Positions 1 to 5,765 of a DNA stretch of 6,084 nt are shown here, piece by piece. The translations under genes and the position numbers were made by a program. The DNA is taken from the NCBI GenBank assembly GCA_030593155.1, contig JAUVHT010000051.1, positions 1-6,084 on the forward strand, read 5' to 3'. This DNA is from Candidatus Bathyarchaeota archaeon (lineage in GTDB: Archaea > Thermoproteota > Bathyarchaeia > TCS64). Numbering within the stretch: position 1 is the stretch's first letter; every line of letters starts with the position of its first letter. The notes below the pieces were generated by a model. The model was not told the origin of the DNA, made no database searches, and was given only the letters and a program-made list of their open reading frames with translations.

Positions 1-279
1 GTCATCCTCCACAGGGCCATCGACGTCGAGCAGAGGGGCGGGGAGGCCAGGTGGGGGTACATCGCCAAGATCCGGGAGGCCTTCAAGGACAGGAAGCTCC
101 TCATCTCCGTCGCAGGGGGCATCCGGCCCAACACGGCCCAGTTCGCCCTGGAAGCGGGTGCGGACATCCTCATCGTCGGGCGGTACATAACCCAGTCCAG
201 GGACGTGGAGCGGTCGGTCAGGGAGTTCCTGCCGCTGCTGCAGGGGGATATAGACCTATTCCGGGTCCACGTGGAGTAG
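1..279 (+). CDS. hps: 3-hexulose-6-phosphate synthase, C-terminal part (5' end outside the window)
   Basis: The first frame is open from base 1 to a TAG at 277-279 and gives the last 92 residues of a protein. These form the second half of a TIM barrel of the orotidine-phosphate decarboxylase/HPS superfamily. VAGGIRP at visible residues 37-43 and IVGRYIT at 58-64 are the two phosphate-binding loops at the ends of strands 7 and 8, with the usual EAGAD between them. The end, DIDLFRVHVE, resembles the tail of archaeal HPS, including the fused Fae-HPS proteins. HPS joins formaldehyde and ribulose 5-phosphate or splits hexulose 6-phosphate. In archaea lacking the oxidative pentose phosphate route, the reverse reaction supplies ribulose 5-phosphate. 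The catalytic Asp-x-Lys region and any N-terminal Fae domain lie before the window, so fused and stand-alone forms cannot be told apart. A related sugar-phosphate decarboxylase is the main alternative. Confidence 0.8.
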   Translation, partial: VILHRAIDVEQRGGEARWGYIAKIREAFKDRKLLISVAGGIRPNTAQFALEAGADILIVGRYITQSRDVERSVREFLPLLQGDIDLFRVHVE

Positions 280-292
280 CCTCGGGTAAGGC

Positions 293-300
293 AAATATAT
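293..300 (+). promoter_or_regulatory. TATA box for the transglutaminase-like gene
   Basis: AAATATAT lies in the 50-bp gap between the hps stop and the TTG at 330. A start of transcription about 25 bp downstream of the box would fall near 320-326, only a few bases before the TTG. The mRNA would then be leaderless or have a very short leader, which fits the lack of a ribosome binding site. This is inferred from spacing and AT content only. Confidence 0.5.
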
Positions 301-329
301 CCCCCCTCCACCTATCCCTTGTCCCGAGA

Positions 330-1451
330 TTGAGATCCAAGCCCATATCCGCCCTGTTCTTCATAATTCTCTTAGCCGGGACGTTCCCTCATGCTACAAG
401 CGCAAAGAGAGATCAATTCGTATTCAGGTCGACGTACACCTTCGAGAACCGGGGAGAAACAGCCTATAACATCACCCAAGCAGATTCTACACTATCCCTC
501 TTCATGGACAACCGGTGGCAGACGGTCACAACCCGGAACGCCAGCCATGGCATCCTCAAGGAAACCCTGGACGAGGACGGCAACGGGTTAGCAGTCGTGG
601 ATCTCCCCTCGGAAATCTCCGCCGGGGAGACCATGATATTCTCCATCGAGTACGTAATAATTTCGGAGGACATGCCCCGCCCGGAGATCGATCCTGCGGA
701 GGCAGGCGGCATCAATGACATCCCCGTTAGACTGGCGGGAGAGTACACCGAGGAGACCGAGTCCTTCAGAAGGAACGATGACATCGAGTCCTTTGCCCGG
801 GAGCTCGCTGCGGAGGAGACCACCGTTCTCGGGTTGGTCACCCGGCTCATCGGCTGGATCGTGGCGAACGTCACATACTGCAGCTTCGACACGCCCCTCT
901 ACCCGGACGAGACTTTAGACGACCTCCAGGGAGACTGCGACGACCAAGCCATCCTCCTCATCTCCTTGCTCCGCTCCCTGGGGATACCCGCCTTCCTCCA
1001 GGTGGGGGTGGTCTTCAGCGAGAGCATAGACAGCGAAAAGTCGTCCTGTGAAGGCCACCTGAGCTTCAAGCGGGACGGGGTGGGGTGGCACGGATGGGCC
1101 ATGGTCTACGTCCCTCCCTGGGGCTGGATCCCCGTCGACCTGACGTTGGCCGCGGCCACGGAACCCCTCGAGATGGTCCTCCGGGCCCCCGAGTACGAGA
1201 GCAGCATTGTCCCGGCCTACAACGTCTCCAGGCAGGCCTACATAGGGGACAGCCGCCGCTCCCGGGAGCAGCTGATAGCCAGCGACCTCTACATCACGAT
1301 CTCGGAAACCTTCATCGAGGAATCAACGGGCTCCAGTTGGCCGACCTTCGTCTACATCGGTATCGGCCTCGCCGCAGGAGCGGCATTCGTGGTGATCATC
1401 ATCTATTTGAGCAGGCGGAACAGCTCTTTAGAAGAGATTTTAAGTAACTAA
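330..1451 (+). CDS. Secreted, membrane-anchored transglutaminase-like cysteine enzyme
   Basis: The predicted protein has 373 residues. From the TTG at 330 it begins MRSK, followed by a hydrophobic core and ATSA-K, a clean signal peptide with likely cleavage after residue 25. The frame is open back to 51, but that part overlaps hps and reads as proline- and glycine-rich nonsense, and no ATG or GTG lies near the signal peptide. The transglutaminase-like core has Cys203 in GDCDDQA, His254 in WHGWAMV and Asp270 in WIPVDLT, giving a complete Cys-His-Asp triad. Before it lies a beta-rich extracellular region of about 110 residues. A membrane helix at about 340-361 and a short basic tail anchor the C-terminus. 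Outer-side sequons occur at Asn47, Asn70, Asn180 and Asn298. In the family such domains act as peptidases or crosslinking enzymes; which applies here, and the substrate, cannot be read from the sequence. The protein should face the outside. Confidence 0.87.
   Translation: MRSKPISALFFIILLAGTFPHATSAKRDQFVFRSTYTFENRGETAYNITQADSTLSLFMDNRWQTVTTRNASHGILKETLDEDGNGLAVVDLPSEISAGETMIFSIEYVIISEDMPRPEIDPAEAGGINDIPVRLAGEYTEETESFRRNDDIESFARELAAEETTVLGLVTRLIGWIVANVTYCSFDTPLYPDETLDDLQGDCDDQAILLISLLRSLGIPAFLQVGVVFSESIDSEKSSCEGHLSFKRDGVGWHGWAMVYVPPWGWIPVDLTLAAATEPLEMVLRAPEYESSIVPAYNVSRQAYIGDSRRSREQLIASDLYITISETFIEESTGSSWPTFVYIGIGLAAGAAFVVIIIYLSRRNSSLEEILSN
1424..1442 (+). terminator. Possible hairpin and T-rich terminator at the end of the transglutaminase-like gene
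   Basis: CTCTT and AAGAG (1424-1428 and 1432-1436) form a 5-bp inverted repeat around TAG, followed by ATTTTAA. It overlaps the last codons of the gene. Archaeal termination depends mainly on T-runs, and this one is short, so the call is weak. Confidence 0.22.
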
Positions 1452-1497
1452 TCGATAGGGACGCCGCATCAACGGCCTTGAAGAAATATTGCTACCT

Positions 1498-1954
1498 TTA
1501 GATGAGGCTTATACGCGAATCATTATTGCGCGCGCGGTGTTTAACCAACCCGGTCTCCTGGGCCCCGATGAAAGCCTCCATGGCCCCGTCCGCGCCCAGG
1601 GCTTGGTCCAGCTCCTCCCTGTTTCCGATCCCGTGTAGCTGGTAGAGGTCGAAGCTCTCGACTCCCAACCTGCTGAGGCTCTCGTGGAGTTTCTCTCCAG
1701 GCGCCCTCCCGGCTCCTCTCCCTAGTCTTCTCCGCGATGAAGAAATGGGCTCTCATCTTCTGGACCCAAGGGGCCAGCCTGAGTTCCGCCTCTCCGTAGG
1801 TCGGCGCGACGTCGATCATGTTCACACCGTATTTCAGGGCCAATTTGACAGCCTCATCCGCTTCATCCTGGCTAATTCGGCCGACCCCGCAGCCCCCCAG
1901 GTTGATGATTGTGGCCTCGTATCCCATGCGGCCCAGACGCCTCTTCTTCAACAA
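1498..1954 (-). pseudogene. Aldo/keto reductase remnant, frameshifted and truncated
   Basis: From a TTG at 1954, preceded by GGTGA with a 6-base gap, the minus strand encodes the N-terminus of an aldo/keto reductase, an NAD(P)H-dependent carbonyl reductase with a TIM barrel. LGGCGVGR is followed by Asp48 and Tyr53 in the IDVAPTYGEAE segment, and Lys76 in IAEKT. After Trp86 the frame breaks near the AAA at 1692-1690. Dropping one A gives WRELHESL, as expected for the family, and the reading continues as DLYQLHG, which supplies the His of the Asp-Tyr-Lys-His set, then AMEAFIGAQETGLVKH. Similarity stops there and the frame ends at TAA 1500-1498. About 150 residues remain of a family that usually has 300 or more, so substrate and NADPH-binding parts are missing. 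The frameshift alone could be a sequencing error, but the truncation could not. Either way it is most likely non-functional. Confidence 0.83.
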
Positions 1955-1992
1955 GGATGTTCACCAATGGAGTGTTTGCTTCTGGGATTGTT

Positions 1993-2003
1993 AAATGTAT
2001 AGA
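1993..2003 (-). promoter_or_regulatory. TATA-like box upstream of the aldo/keto reductase remnant
   Basis: Read on the minus strand the site is TCTATACATTT, about 40 bp before the TTG at 1954. A transcript would start near 1972 and include the GGTGA ribosome binding site at 1965-1961. Promoter and binding site therefore appear preserved although the gene is broken, which suggests recent decay. Confidence 0.35.
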
Positions 2004-2065
2004 AATCGCACTGATGCTCTTGTGGGAAGCCAGTTTAACGATAGGTGCACACCCGAAGAAGAGCA

Positions 2066-2088
2066 CAAATCTATATATCCAGTATACC
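2066..2088 (+). promoter_or_regulatory. TATA boxes upstream of the antiporter gene
   Basis: CAAATCTATATAT (2066-2078) is the strongest TATA-like element in the gap, and a second, AGTATACC, lies at 2081-2088. Transcription would start near 2102-2112, leaving a leader of about 55-65 bases before the TTG at 2166. The gap of about 210 bp between this gene and the aldo/keto reductase remnant holds divergent promoters and no open frame that I can support. Confidence 0.45.
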
Positions 2089-2165
2089 CTTGTGTTCCTT
2101 AACTCCACGTTTGGTGTGTTCCACTTCGGACCCATCGGAACGTCGGATCTCTCGGAGCATCGACG

Positions 2166-3395
2166 TTGATAGCCCCCGACAAATTCCTGCTGCTCGTCTC
2201 CTCGACGTTGTTCCTATGCTACGTGAGCGGCTTGTTCTACACGAAGACAAGGATCCCCGACATCCTCTGGCTGCTGGGCTTCGGCATCCTTCTAGGGCCG
2301 GTTCTCGGGGTATTCGAGAAGGACAGCTTCGTCTCCCTCTCCCCCTTGATGGGGGTCGTGGCCATATGCATCATCACCTTCGACTCCGGTATAAGCTTGG
2401 ATATGAAGACGCTCCAGAAGACCTTCTTCAAGTCGATAACCCTCACCCTGGCCACGTTCTTCGCCATCGTCGCCGCGGTGGGCTACTCCGTCAGCTTCCT
2501 CATGCCCACGCGATTCTCCCTCAGGGAGGGCATGCTGCTGGGCACCATGGTCGCAGGCATCAGCACCGTCGCCGTCATCAGCCTCATGACAGGTCTCCGC
2601 AGACTCATCCCTAACATGGAGAGCGCAAGGATCCTCCTCATGCTGGAATCCACCCTATGCGACCCCATCCGCATGGTCGCTGCCATCACCATCATCAGGA
2701 TGATCATGCTCCCGAGCGTCTCCATCCTGGACAGCGCGAAGGACATAGTCTACACATTCGTCATGGGCTCCCTCATAGGCCTCGTCCTCAGCCTGGTCTG
2801 GGCCGAGGTCCTGGACAGGCTCCGGGGTCAGCCGTTCAACTACATGATGACCATGGCCGCCCTCTTTCCCACATACCTGCTGGGGGAGAGGATAGGTGAC
2901 GGCGGGGGGACCTTGGCCGCTTTCGTCTTCGGCCTTGTTCTGGCGAACTATCGCCACTTCGCCAAGGCGCTGAACATGAACAGGAGTCTGAGGCCGGACA
3001 AGGGGAAGATCGTAAAGTTCAACGAGGAGATCGTCTTCCTCCTCAAGTCCTACTACTTCGTCTACATCGGCCTCATAGCCACCCTGTCAAGGGAATATTT
3101 CCTGGTCGGCTTCGGGATCGTCGCCATCCTCCTAGCGGTGAGGTACCTGGTGGCCTCGGGGGTCGGACGCCTCATGGGCTTCTCCCAAGAGGAACGGATC
3201 ATTTCGAGGGTGGTGTACGCCCTTGGGACCTCGACCCTCGTCATGTCCCAGCTCCCCTCTATCTTCGACCCGGAAATGAATTACATCGTGAACCCGGGGA
3301 TCTATACCGACCTGTGCTTCCCAATCGTCCTGGGCACGGTCGTCTTCGCTGCGATCGCCAGCCCGATTATCGCTAGGAGACAATTGAAAATTTGA
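2166..3395 (+). CDS. Cation/proton antiporter of the CPA (Na+/H+ exchanger) superfamily
   Basis: This 409-residue, very hydrophobic protein has about 12 membrane segments. It starts at TTG 2166 with GGAG eight bases upstream; the frame has a TAA at 2100-2102 and no other start codon in between. Family features in order are RIPDILWLLGFGILLGP (29-45), TFDSGISLD (71-79), GISTVAVISLM (131-141), ESTLCDP (161-167), a glycine-rich segment before AAFVFGLVLAN (246-261), YYFVYIGL (296-303) and Arg326 in AVRYLVA. Length and order fit NhaP/Kef-type exchangers, which move Na+ or K+ out against inward protons for pH and salt balance. The fifth-helix motif, usually Asn-Asp or Thr-Asp-Pro, is here Ile-Ser-Thr with no acid. 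This resembles a less studied archaeal group carrying a serine/threonine-rich motif (TSSAVV-type) there, so the ion and stoichiometry are uncertain. It appears monocistronic, converging on the small gene on the other strand. Confidence 0.85.
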   Translation: MIAPDKFLLLVSSTLFLCYVSGLFYTKTRIPDILWLLGFGILLGPVLGVFEKDSFVSLSPLMGVVAICIITFDSGISLDMKTLQKTFFKSITLTLATFFAIVAAVGYSVSFLMPTRFSLREGMLLGTMVAGISTVAVISLMTGLRRLIPNMESARILLMLESTLCDPIRMVAAITIIRMIMLPSVSILDSAKDIVYTFVMGSLIGLVLSLVWAEVLDRLRGQPFNYMMTMAALFPTYLLGERIGDGGGTLAAFVFGLVLANYRHFAKALNMNRSLRPDKGKIVKFNEEIVFLLKSYYFVYIGLIATLSREYFLVGFGIVAILLAVRYLVASGVGRLMGFSQEERIISRVVYALGTSTLVMSQLPSIFDPEMNYIVNPGIYTDLCFPIVLGTVVFAAIASPIIARRQLKI

Positions 3396-3414
3396 AGGGC
3401 GAACTCGTAAACGT

Positions 3415-3639
3415 TCAGGCGTGGATATTAAATCTAAGAGCCGAAGAGGACCTCTTCTTGGGGTTCTCGATATCTTTCGCAGTTGTGGGCTCGATGAACA
3501 CTGTCACAGGATCGGTATCGACTTTGACACCTTTGTTCTCATAGCCTTCGGGGATGTCCTGGAGGGTTTCTGCAATTCCCCGGTCTATCCTGCAGCCGAA
3601 AGGACCAAGCTCGACCAGTCTGATGACCATCGCCACCAT
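3415..3639 (-). CDS. Hypothetical protein of 74 residues, unrecognised
   Basis: I do not recognise this protein. It begins MVAMVIRLVELGPFGCRID, has one cysteine (Cys16), a likely helix at about 20-29, a PEGYENKG turn, and a strand-like DPVTVFIEP at 43-51. The tail from about 55 is basic and serine-rich and looks flexible. No signal peptide or membrane segment is visible. Coding is supported by purine-rich first codon positions and sensible residue order; the opposite strand is also open but reads less naturally. A TATA-like box centred about 25 bp upstream of the ATG suggests a leaderless mRNA starting at 3639. A second ATG at 3630 is the alternative start. It lies 73 bp after the MFS gene on the same strand and ends 19 bp from the converging antiporter, so it may be transcribed alone or by readthrough from the transporter. 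Confidence 0.6.
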   Translation of the reverse strand: MVAMVIRLVELGPFGCRIDRGIAETLQDIPEGYENKGVKVDTDPVTVFIEPTTAKDIENPKKRSSSALRFNIHA

Positions 3640-3660
3640 GGTATGCGATAATTCTAGGTT

Positions 3661-3670
3661 GATAAATTCG
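3661..3670 (-). promoter_or_regulatory. TATA box for the small hypothetical gene
   Basis: On the minus strand the site reads CGAATTTATC. Its centre is about 25 bp from the ATG at 3639, the classic archaeal distance from TATA box to transcription start, so the message would begin at or next to the ATG. Confidence 0.45.
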
Positions 3671-3714
3671 ACCCAGCTTCTGATGGCAGGGAGGCGAGTG
3701 AAACTCGCTGGGTC
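3670..3714. repeat. Nested inverted repeats after the MFS gene
   Basis: GACCCAGC (3670-3677) and GCTGGGTC (3707-3714) are perfect 8-bp inverted arms 29 bases apart. Inside lies a second perfect repeat, GCGAGT-GAA-ACTCGC (3694-3708), a 6-bp stem with a GAA loop. The two share bases at 3707-3708, so both stems could form only as alternatives. The site begins at the MFS stop codon (minus 3715-3713) and reaches the TATA box of the next gene. It could shape the transporter mRNA end or bind a protein. No T-run follows the hairpin. Confidence 0.5.
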
Positions 3715-4903
3715 AGTCTATCCTGACCATGAACTTCAGGATCCCCAAGGCTACGACGTAGATCCCCAGGGAGATGTAGAAGATGGTGGTGAACCCATAG
3801 TTCTCCGCGACGAAGCCGGCTACCACCGGCGCCACCGCCCCCATGATGCTGCCGGGCAGGAAAAAGAGGGCGTACCCGAGGCCCCTCTGCCCGCTGGGGG
3901 AGAGCATGGCCATGATGGAGGAGCGGGCGGCCATCCCCAGGGTGTTGCAGAAGCCGTAGCCTATGTAGAAGATCGCGAAGATCGTCACGTTACGGCTGAA
4001 GATGGAGGCGGCGAGGAGGAGGCTCCCCAGGGAGAAGGAGGCGAGGATCCACTTTTTCTCCCCGAACCTTGCGGCCATGAACCCTCCTATGGGGGCCGCT
4101 AAGAAGCCTAAGAGCATAGTACCGCTGGCGATGAAGCTGGCGGCGGCGAGGTCCATGTGCTTCACGTCTTGGAGGTAGAGGACGATAAAGGTGGAGATCA
4201 TCGAGCCCCCCATCATCCTGAGGGCCGAGTAGGCGAGGAACATAACCATGCTGAACGAGAGGATGGACCTGACGTCGGTTGCAGCCTCCACGGCCGGATC
4301 CTCTTCCCCTCCTTTCTCCGGTGCCTCCTCCTTGAGGAAGAAGACCATGATTATGCCGATTAGTAGTGGCGCCGCCAGGAGCAGGTAGACCTGCCGCCAT
4401 TCGAAGGCGAGGAGGCCGATGAGGATGCTCACGGATAGGGGCCCAATGGCGTGGCCGAGGGTCCCGCCGGCGCCGTGGAGTCCTAGGGCCTTGGGCCTGT
4501 TCTCGTCGGTGAACAGCCTAGACGTGAAGCTGTAAGAGGCCGGGTGGTAGATGGTGGTGTTGAGGTAGACTAGGCTGATGGCTACGATGAACATCAGGGG
4601 ACTCGTCGTCTGGCTCGCCAGTACGGCTCCCAGAATGGCAACGACGAGGCTCAGCATCACCATCTTCTTGGATCCGATCCTGTCGGAGAGGAGCCCCGTC
4701 GGGATGGAGAGGAGGGCCTGCAGCAACGGTGGTATCGCGGCGATGATCCCCAGCTGCCTGAGGGAGAGGCTGAACTCTTCCCTGAGTATCGAGAATATTG
4801 CTGGGTGGATTCCCCCGAATACGTGGGTCAGGGTGTGGGTGACCGTCATAACTATGAGGCCGTAGCTGAGGATGGACGTGGCCTTCTTCGCTTTTCCGCT
4901 CAC
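3713..4903 (-). CDS. Major facilitator superfamily transporter, fosmidomycin-resistance (Fsr)-like
   Basis: The 396-residue protein has 12 predicted membrane helices in two halves, joined by a charged loop at about 190-212. Motif A, the G-x-L-x-D-R-x-G-x-K signature between helices 2 and 3, is present as GLLSDRIGSKK (70-80), with a weaker copy, GGFMAARFGEKK (273-284), in the second half. YHPASYS (119-125) and GLHGAGGTLGHAIGP (141-155) resemble the His-Pro and glycine-rich helix 4-5 signatures of the Fsr branch. Members are proton-driven exporters, some linked to drug resistance, but the substrate here cannot be read from sequence. The start is GTG at 4903 with GAAGG about nine bases upstream, and the length is normal. 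It runs on the same strand as the small gene at 3415-3639 and has its own TATA-like box. No damage is visible. Confidence 0.87.
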   Translation of the reverse strand: MSGKAKKATSILSYGLIVMTVTHTLTHVFGGIHPAIFSILREEFSLSLRQLGIIAAIPPLLQALLSIPTGLLSDRIGSKKMVMLSLVVAILGAVLASQTTSPLMFIVAISLVYLNTTIYHPASYSFTSRLFTDENRPKALGLHGAGGTLGHAIGPLSVSILIGLLAFEWRQVYLLLAAPLLIGIIMVFFLKEEAPEKGGEEDPAVEAATDVRSILSFSMVMFLAYSALRMMGGSMISTFIVLYLQDVKHMDLAAASFIASGTMLLGFLAAPIGGFMAARFGEKKWILASFSLGSLLLAASIFSRNVTIFAIFYIGYGFCNTLGMAARSSIMAMLSPSGQRGLGYALFFLPGSIMGAVAPVVAGFVAENYGFTTIFYISLGIYVVALGILKFMVRID

Positions 4904-4947
4904 CGCGTATCAGCCTTCTGAGAGATCTAGACTAGGGACAACGGTGA

Positions 4948-4956
4948 CTATTTAAG
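4948..4956 (-). promoter_or_regulatory. TATA box for the MFS transporter gene
   Basis: CTTAAATAG on the minus strand lies about 49 bp before the GTG at 4903. Transcription would start near 4926, giving a leader of about 23 bases that contains the GAAGG ribosome binding site. Confidence 0.5.
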
Positions 4957-4984
4957 AATAACCAACTACGAGAACAGATACCCT

Positions 4985-4996
4985 AAAGAAAAAGGG
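4985..4996 (-). terminator. T-rich terminator after the M14-like remnant
   Basis: Immediately beyond the remnant's TGA (5001-4999) the minus strand reads CCCCTTTTTCTTTAGGG. The T-rich core resembles the non-template T-runs that end archaeal transcripts. It lies upstream of the MFS promoter and would separate the two. Confidence 0.42.
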
Positions 4997-4998
4997 GA

Positions 4999-5454
4999 TC
5001 ATGAGAGCAGGGCGTTGAAGACCAGTTTATACGTGCCGTGGGTCTGGGCCCTGTGCTGGGGTCGGATCCCGATGAGGACTGCCTTCCCCTTCCCGTACTC
5101 GGCTGAGAACATGGCGATCTTGGAGGCGACCTTCTCCTCTCCTATGAGCCAGCCGCTCTGTAGGACGTCCCGCTCCCCGTATTTGGCGATGGTGTCGTAT
5201 TTCTCGTTGTAGGCGTGGGGAAGGATGTCGAAGGCGAGGCTGTCCTAGAAGAAGACGAGGCTCCTCTCTTGCATCACGAAGCCCATGGGATGGAGGGCGT
5301 TCACGTAAGCCCAAAGGGTTGAGCCCGAGCAGAAGAACTCCTTGGTCTTCAAATTTTTGAGGGTGTTCCTCACCTTGAGGCCGAAGGCCTTGATGGCGAA
5401 CTCGCAGGGTGCGTTAAGGCACACGATGGCGCCCAAGCTGTACCCGTCGAGACA
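4999..5454 (-). pseudogene. C-terminal domain of an M14 zinc carboxypeptidase-like protein, with in-frame TAG
   Basis: One minus-strand frame runs from just after a TGA at 5457-5455 to a TGA at 5001-4999, interrupted by TAG at 5247-5245. Before the TAG it reads AIVCLNAPCEFAIKAFGL, SGSTLWAYVNALHPMGF and ERSLVFF. After it come DSLAFDILP, YGERDVLQSGWLIGEE, YGKGKAVLIGIRPQHRAQ and THGTYKLVFNALLS. This order, especially SGWL-x-GE, GIRPQHRAQ and THGT-x-KLVFNAL, matches the C-terminal glutamine-amidotransferase-like domain that follows the peptidase domain in long M14 carboxypeptidases. Such proteins usually exceed 700 residues; here about 150 remain, with no zinc-binding domain upstream. The TAG sits where family members often have an acidic residue, so a one-base GAG-to-TAG change is likely. 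A TTG at 5436 could start a short product but has no clear binding site. I infer a decaying gene. Confidence 0.78.
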
Positions 5455-5765
5455 TCAGGCAAGTACGAGAAGAGTTCTTCGGCTTGAACGTTGGATTCTT
5501 CCCCGTCATCCTCGGAATCGATGTCATAATCCTGCCGAGCGAATTCAGACGGATGACCGACCCGAGGCTGTAAAACGAGACAGATCTCAAGCACACATTC
5601 AATGGATGCAGGGAACTCTACTATATCCTCCCCGAGTTACTTACAACACGAGAGGCTGCAGACGGAGGAAGCACATTGGAGATATGTCCTCTCTTGGAAA
5701 ATCAAAAGAATGGTGAATTAGGACCTGAAAAACTCTGCTCTTTTTTCCACCCTATTCTTTGCTGA
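5418..5765 (+). pseudogene. Coding-like stretch split by TAA, identity unknown
   Basis: In one plus-strand frame there are only two stops between 5418 and the end: TAA at 5571-5573 and TGA at 5763-5765. The part before TAA, from about 5454, reads EEFFGLNVGFF, GIDVIILPSEF and RRMTDPRL. The part after reads NETDLKHTFNGCRELYYILP, ELLTTREAADGG and LEICPLLENQKNGELG. The residue mix is protein-like on both sides and the DNA is visibly less GC-rich than its neighbours. I cannot name a family. The first part overlaps the upstream edge of the M14-like remnant on the other strand, and the last 14 bases overlap the end of the gene at 5752. It may be a remnant of an inserted or rearranged gene, or chance. 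No start codon with a binding site is obvious. Confidence 0.28.
5728..5746. terminator. Short T-runs on both strands near the end of the right-hand gene
   Basis: T6 at 5741-5746 on the plus strand, and T5 on the minus strand opposite the A-run at 5728-5732, flank the gap just beyond the stop of the gene at 5752. The minus-strand run lies about 20 bases after that stop and could end its transcript. The plus-strand run would serve any transcript across 5418-5740. Confidence 0.3.

Noticed and set aside
51..329. Upstream extension of the transglutaminase-like frame back to an earlier start
   Set aside because: It overlaps hps in another frame, its translation is proline-, glycine- and arginine-rich without protein character, and it would bury the signal peptide.
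464..892. Minus-strand open frame within the transglutaminase-like gene
   Set aside because: It lies wholly inside a gene with clear domains and is rich in Ser, Arg and Met, typical of an antisense shadow in GC-rich DNA.
1527..1537. Alternating GC run as a repeat or structural element
   Set aside because: It is too short to call and is kept only as a possible deletion junction.
2045..2614. Plus-strand frame overlapping the antiporter start
   Set aside because: It is an arginine-, histidine- and proline-rich shadow of the antiporter in another frame.
3421..3651. Plus-strand open frame opposite the small hypothetical gene
   Set aside because: It is the same codon register read backwards, has no promoter or binding site, and its residue order is less natural. 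The minus strand has purine-rich first positions and a TATA box.
3554..4102. Plus-strand frame across the end of the MFS gene
   Set aside because: It is a Gly-, Glu- and His-rich antisense shadow of a clear membrane protein.
5245..5247. TAG read as pyrrolysine in a functional M14-like protein
   Set aside because: The catalytic domain is absent, TAG ends other genes here, and no pyl gene is visible. It remains only a remote possibility.
5027..5314. Minus-strand frame over the M14-like remnant in another register
   Set aside because: Its translation is arginine- and proline-rich, whereas the register broken by TAG shows clear family motifs.
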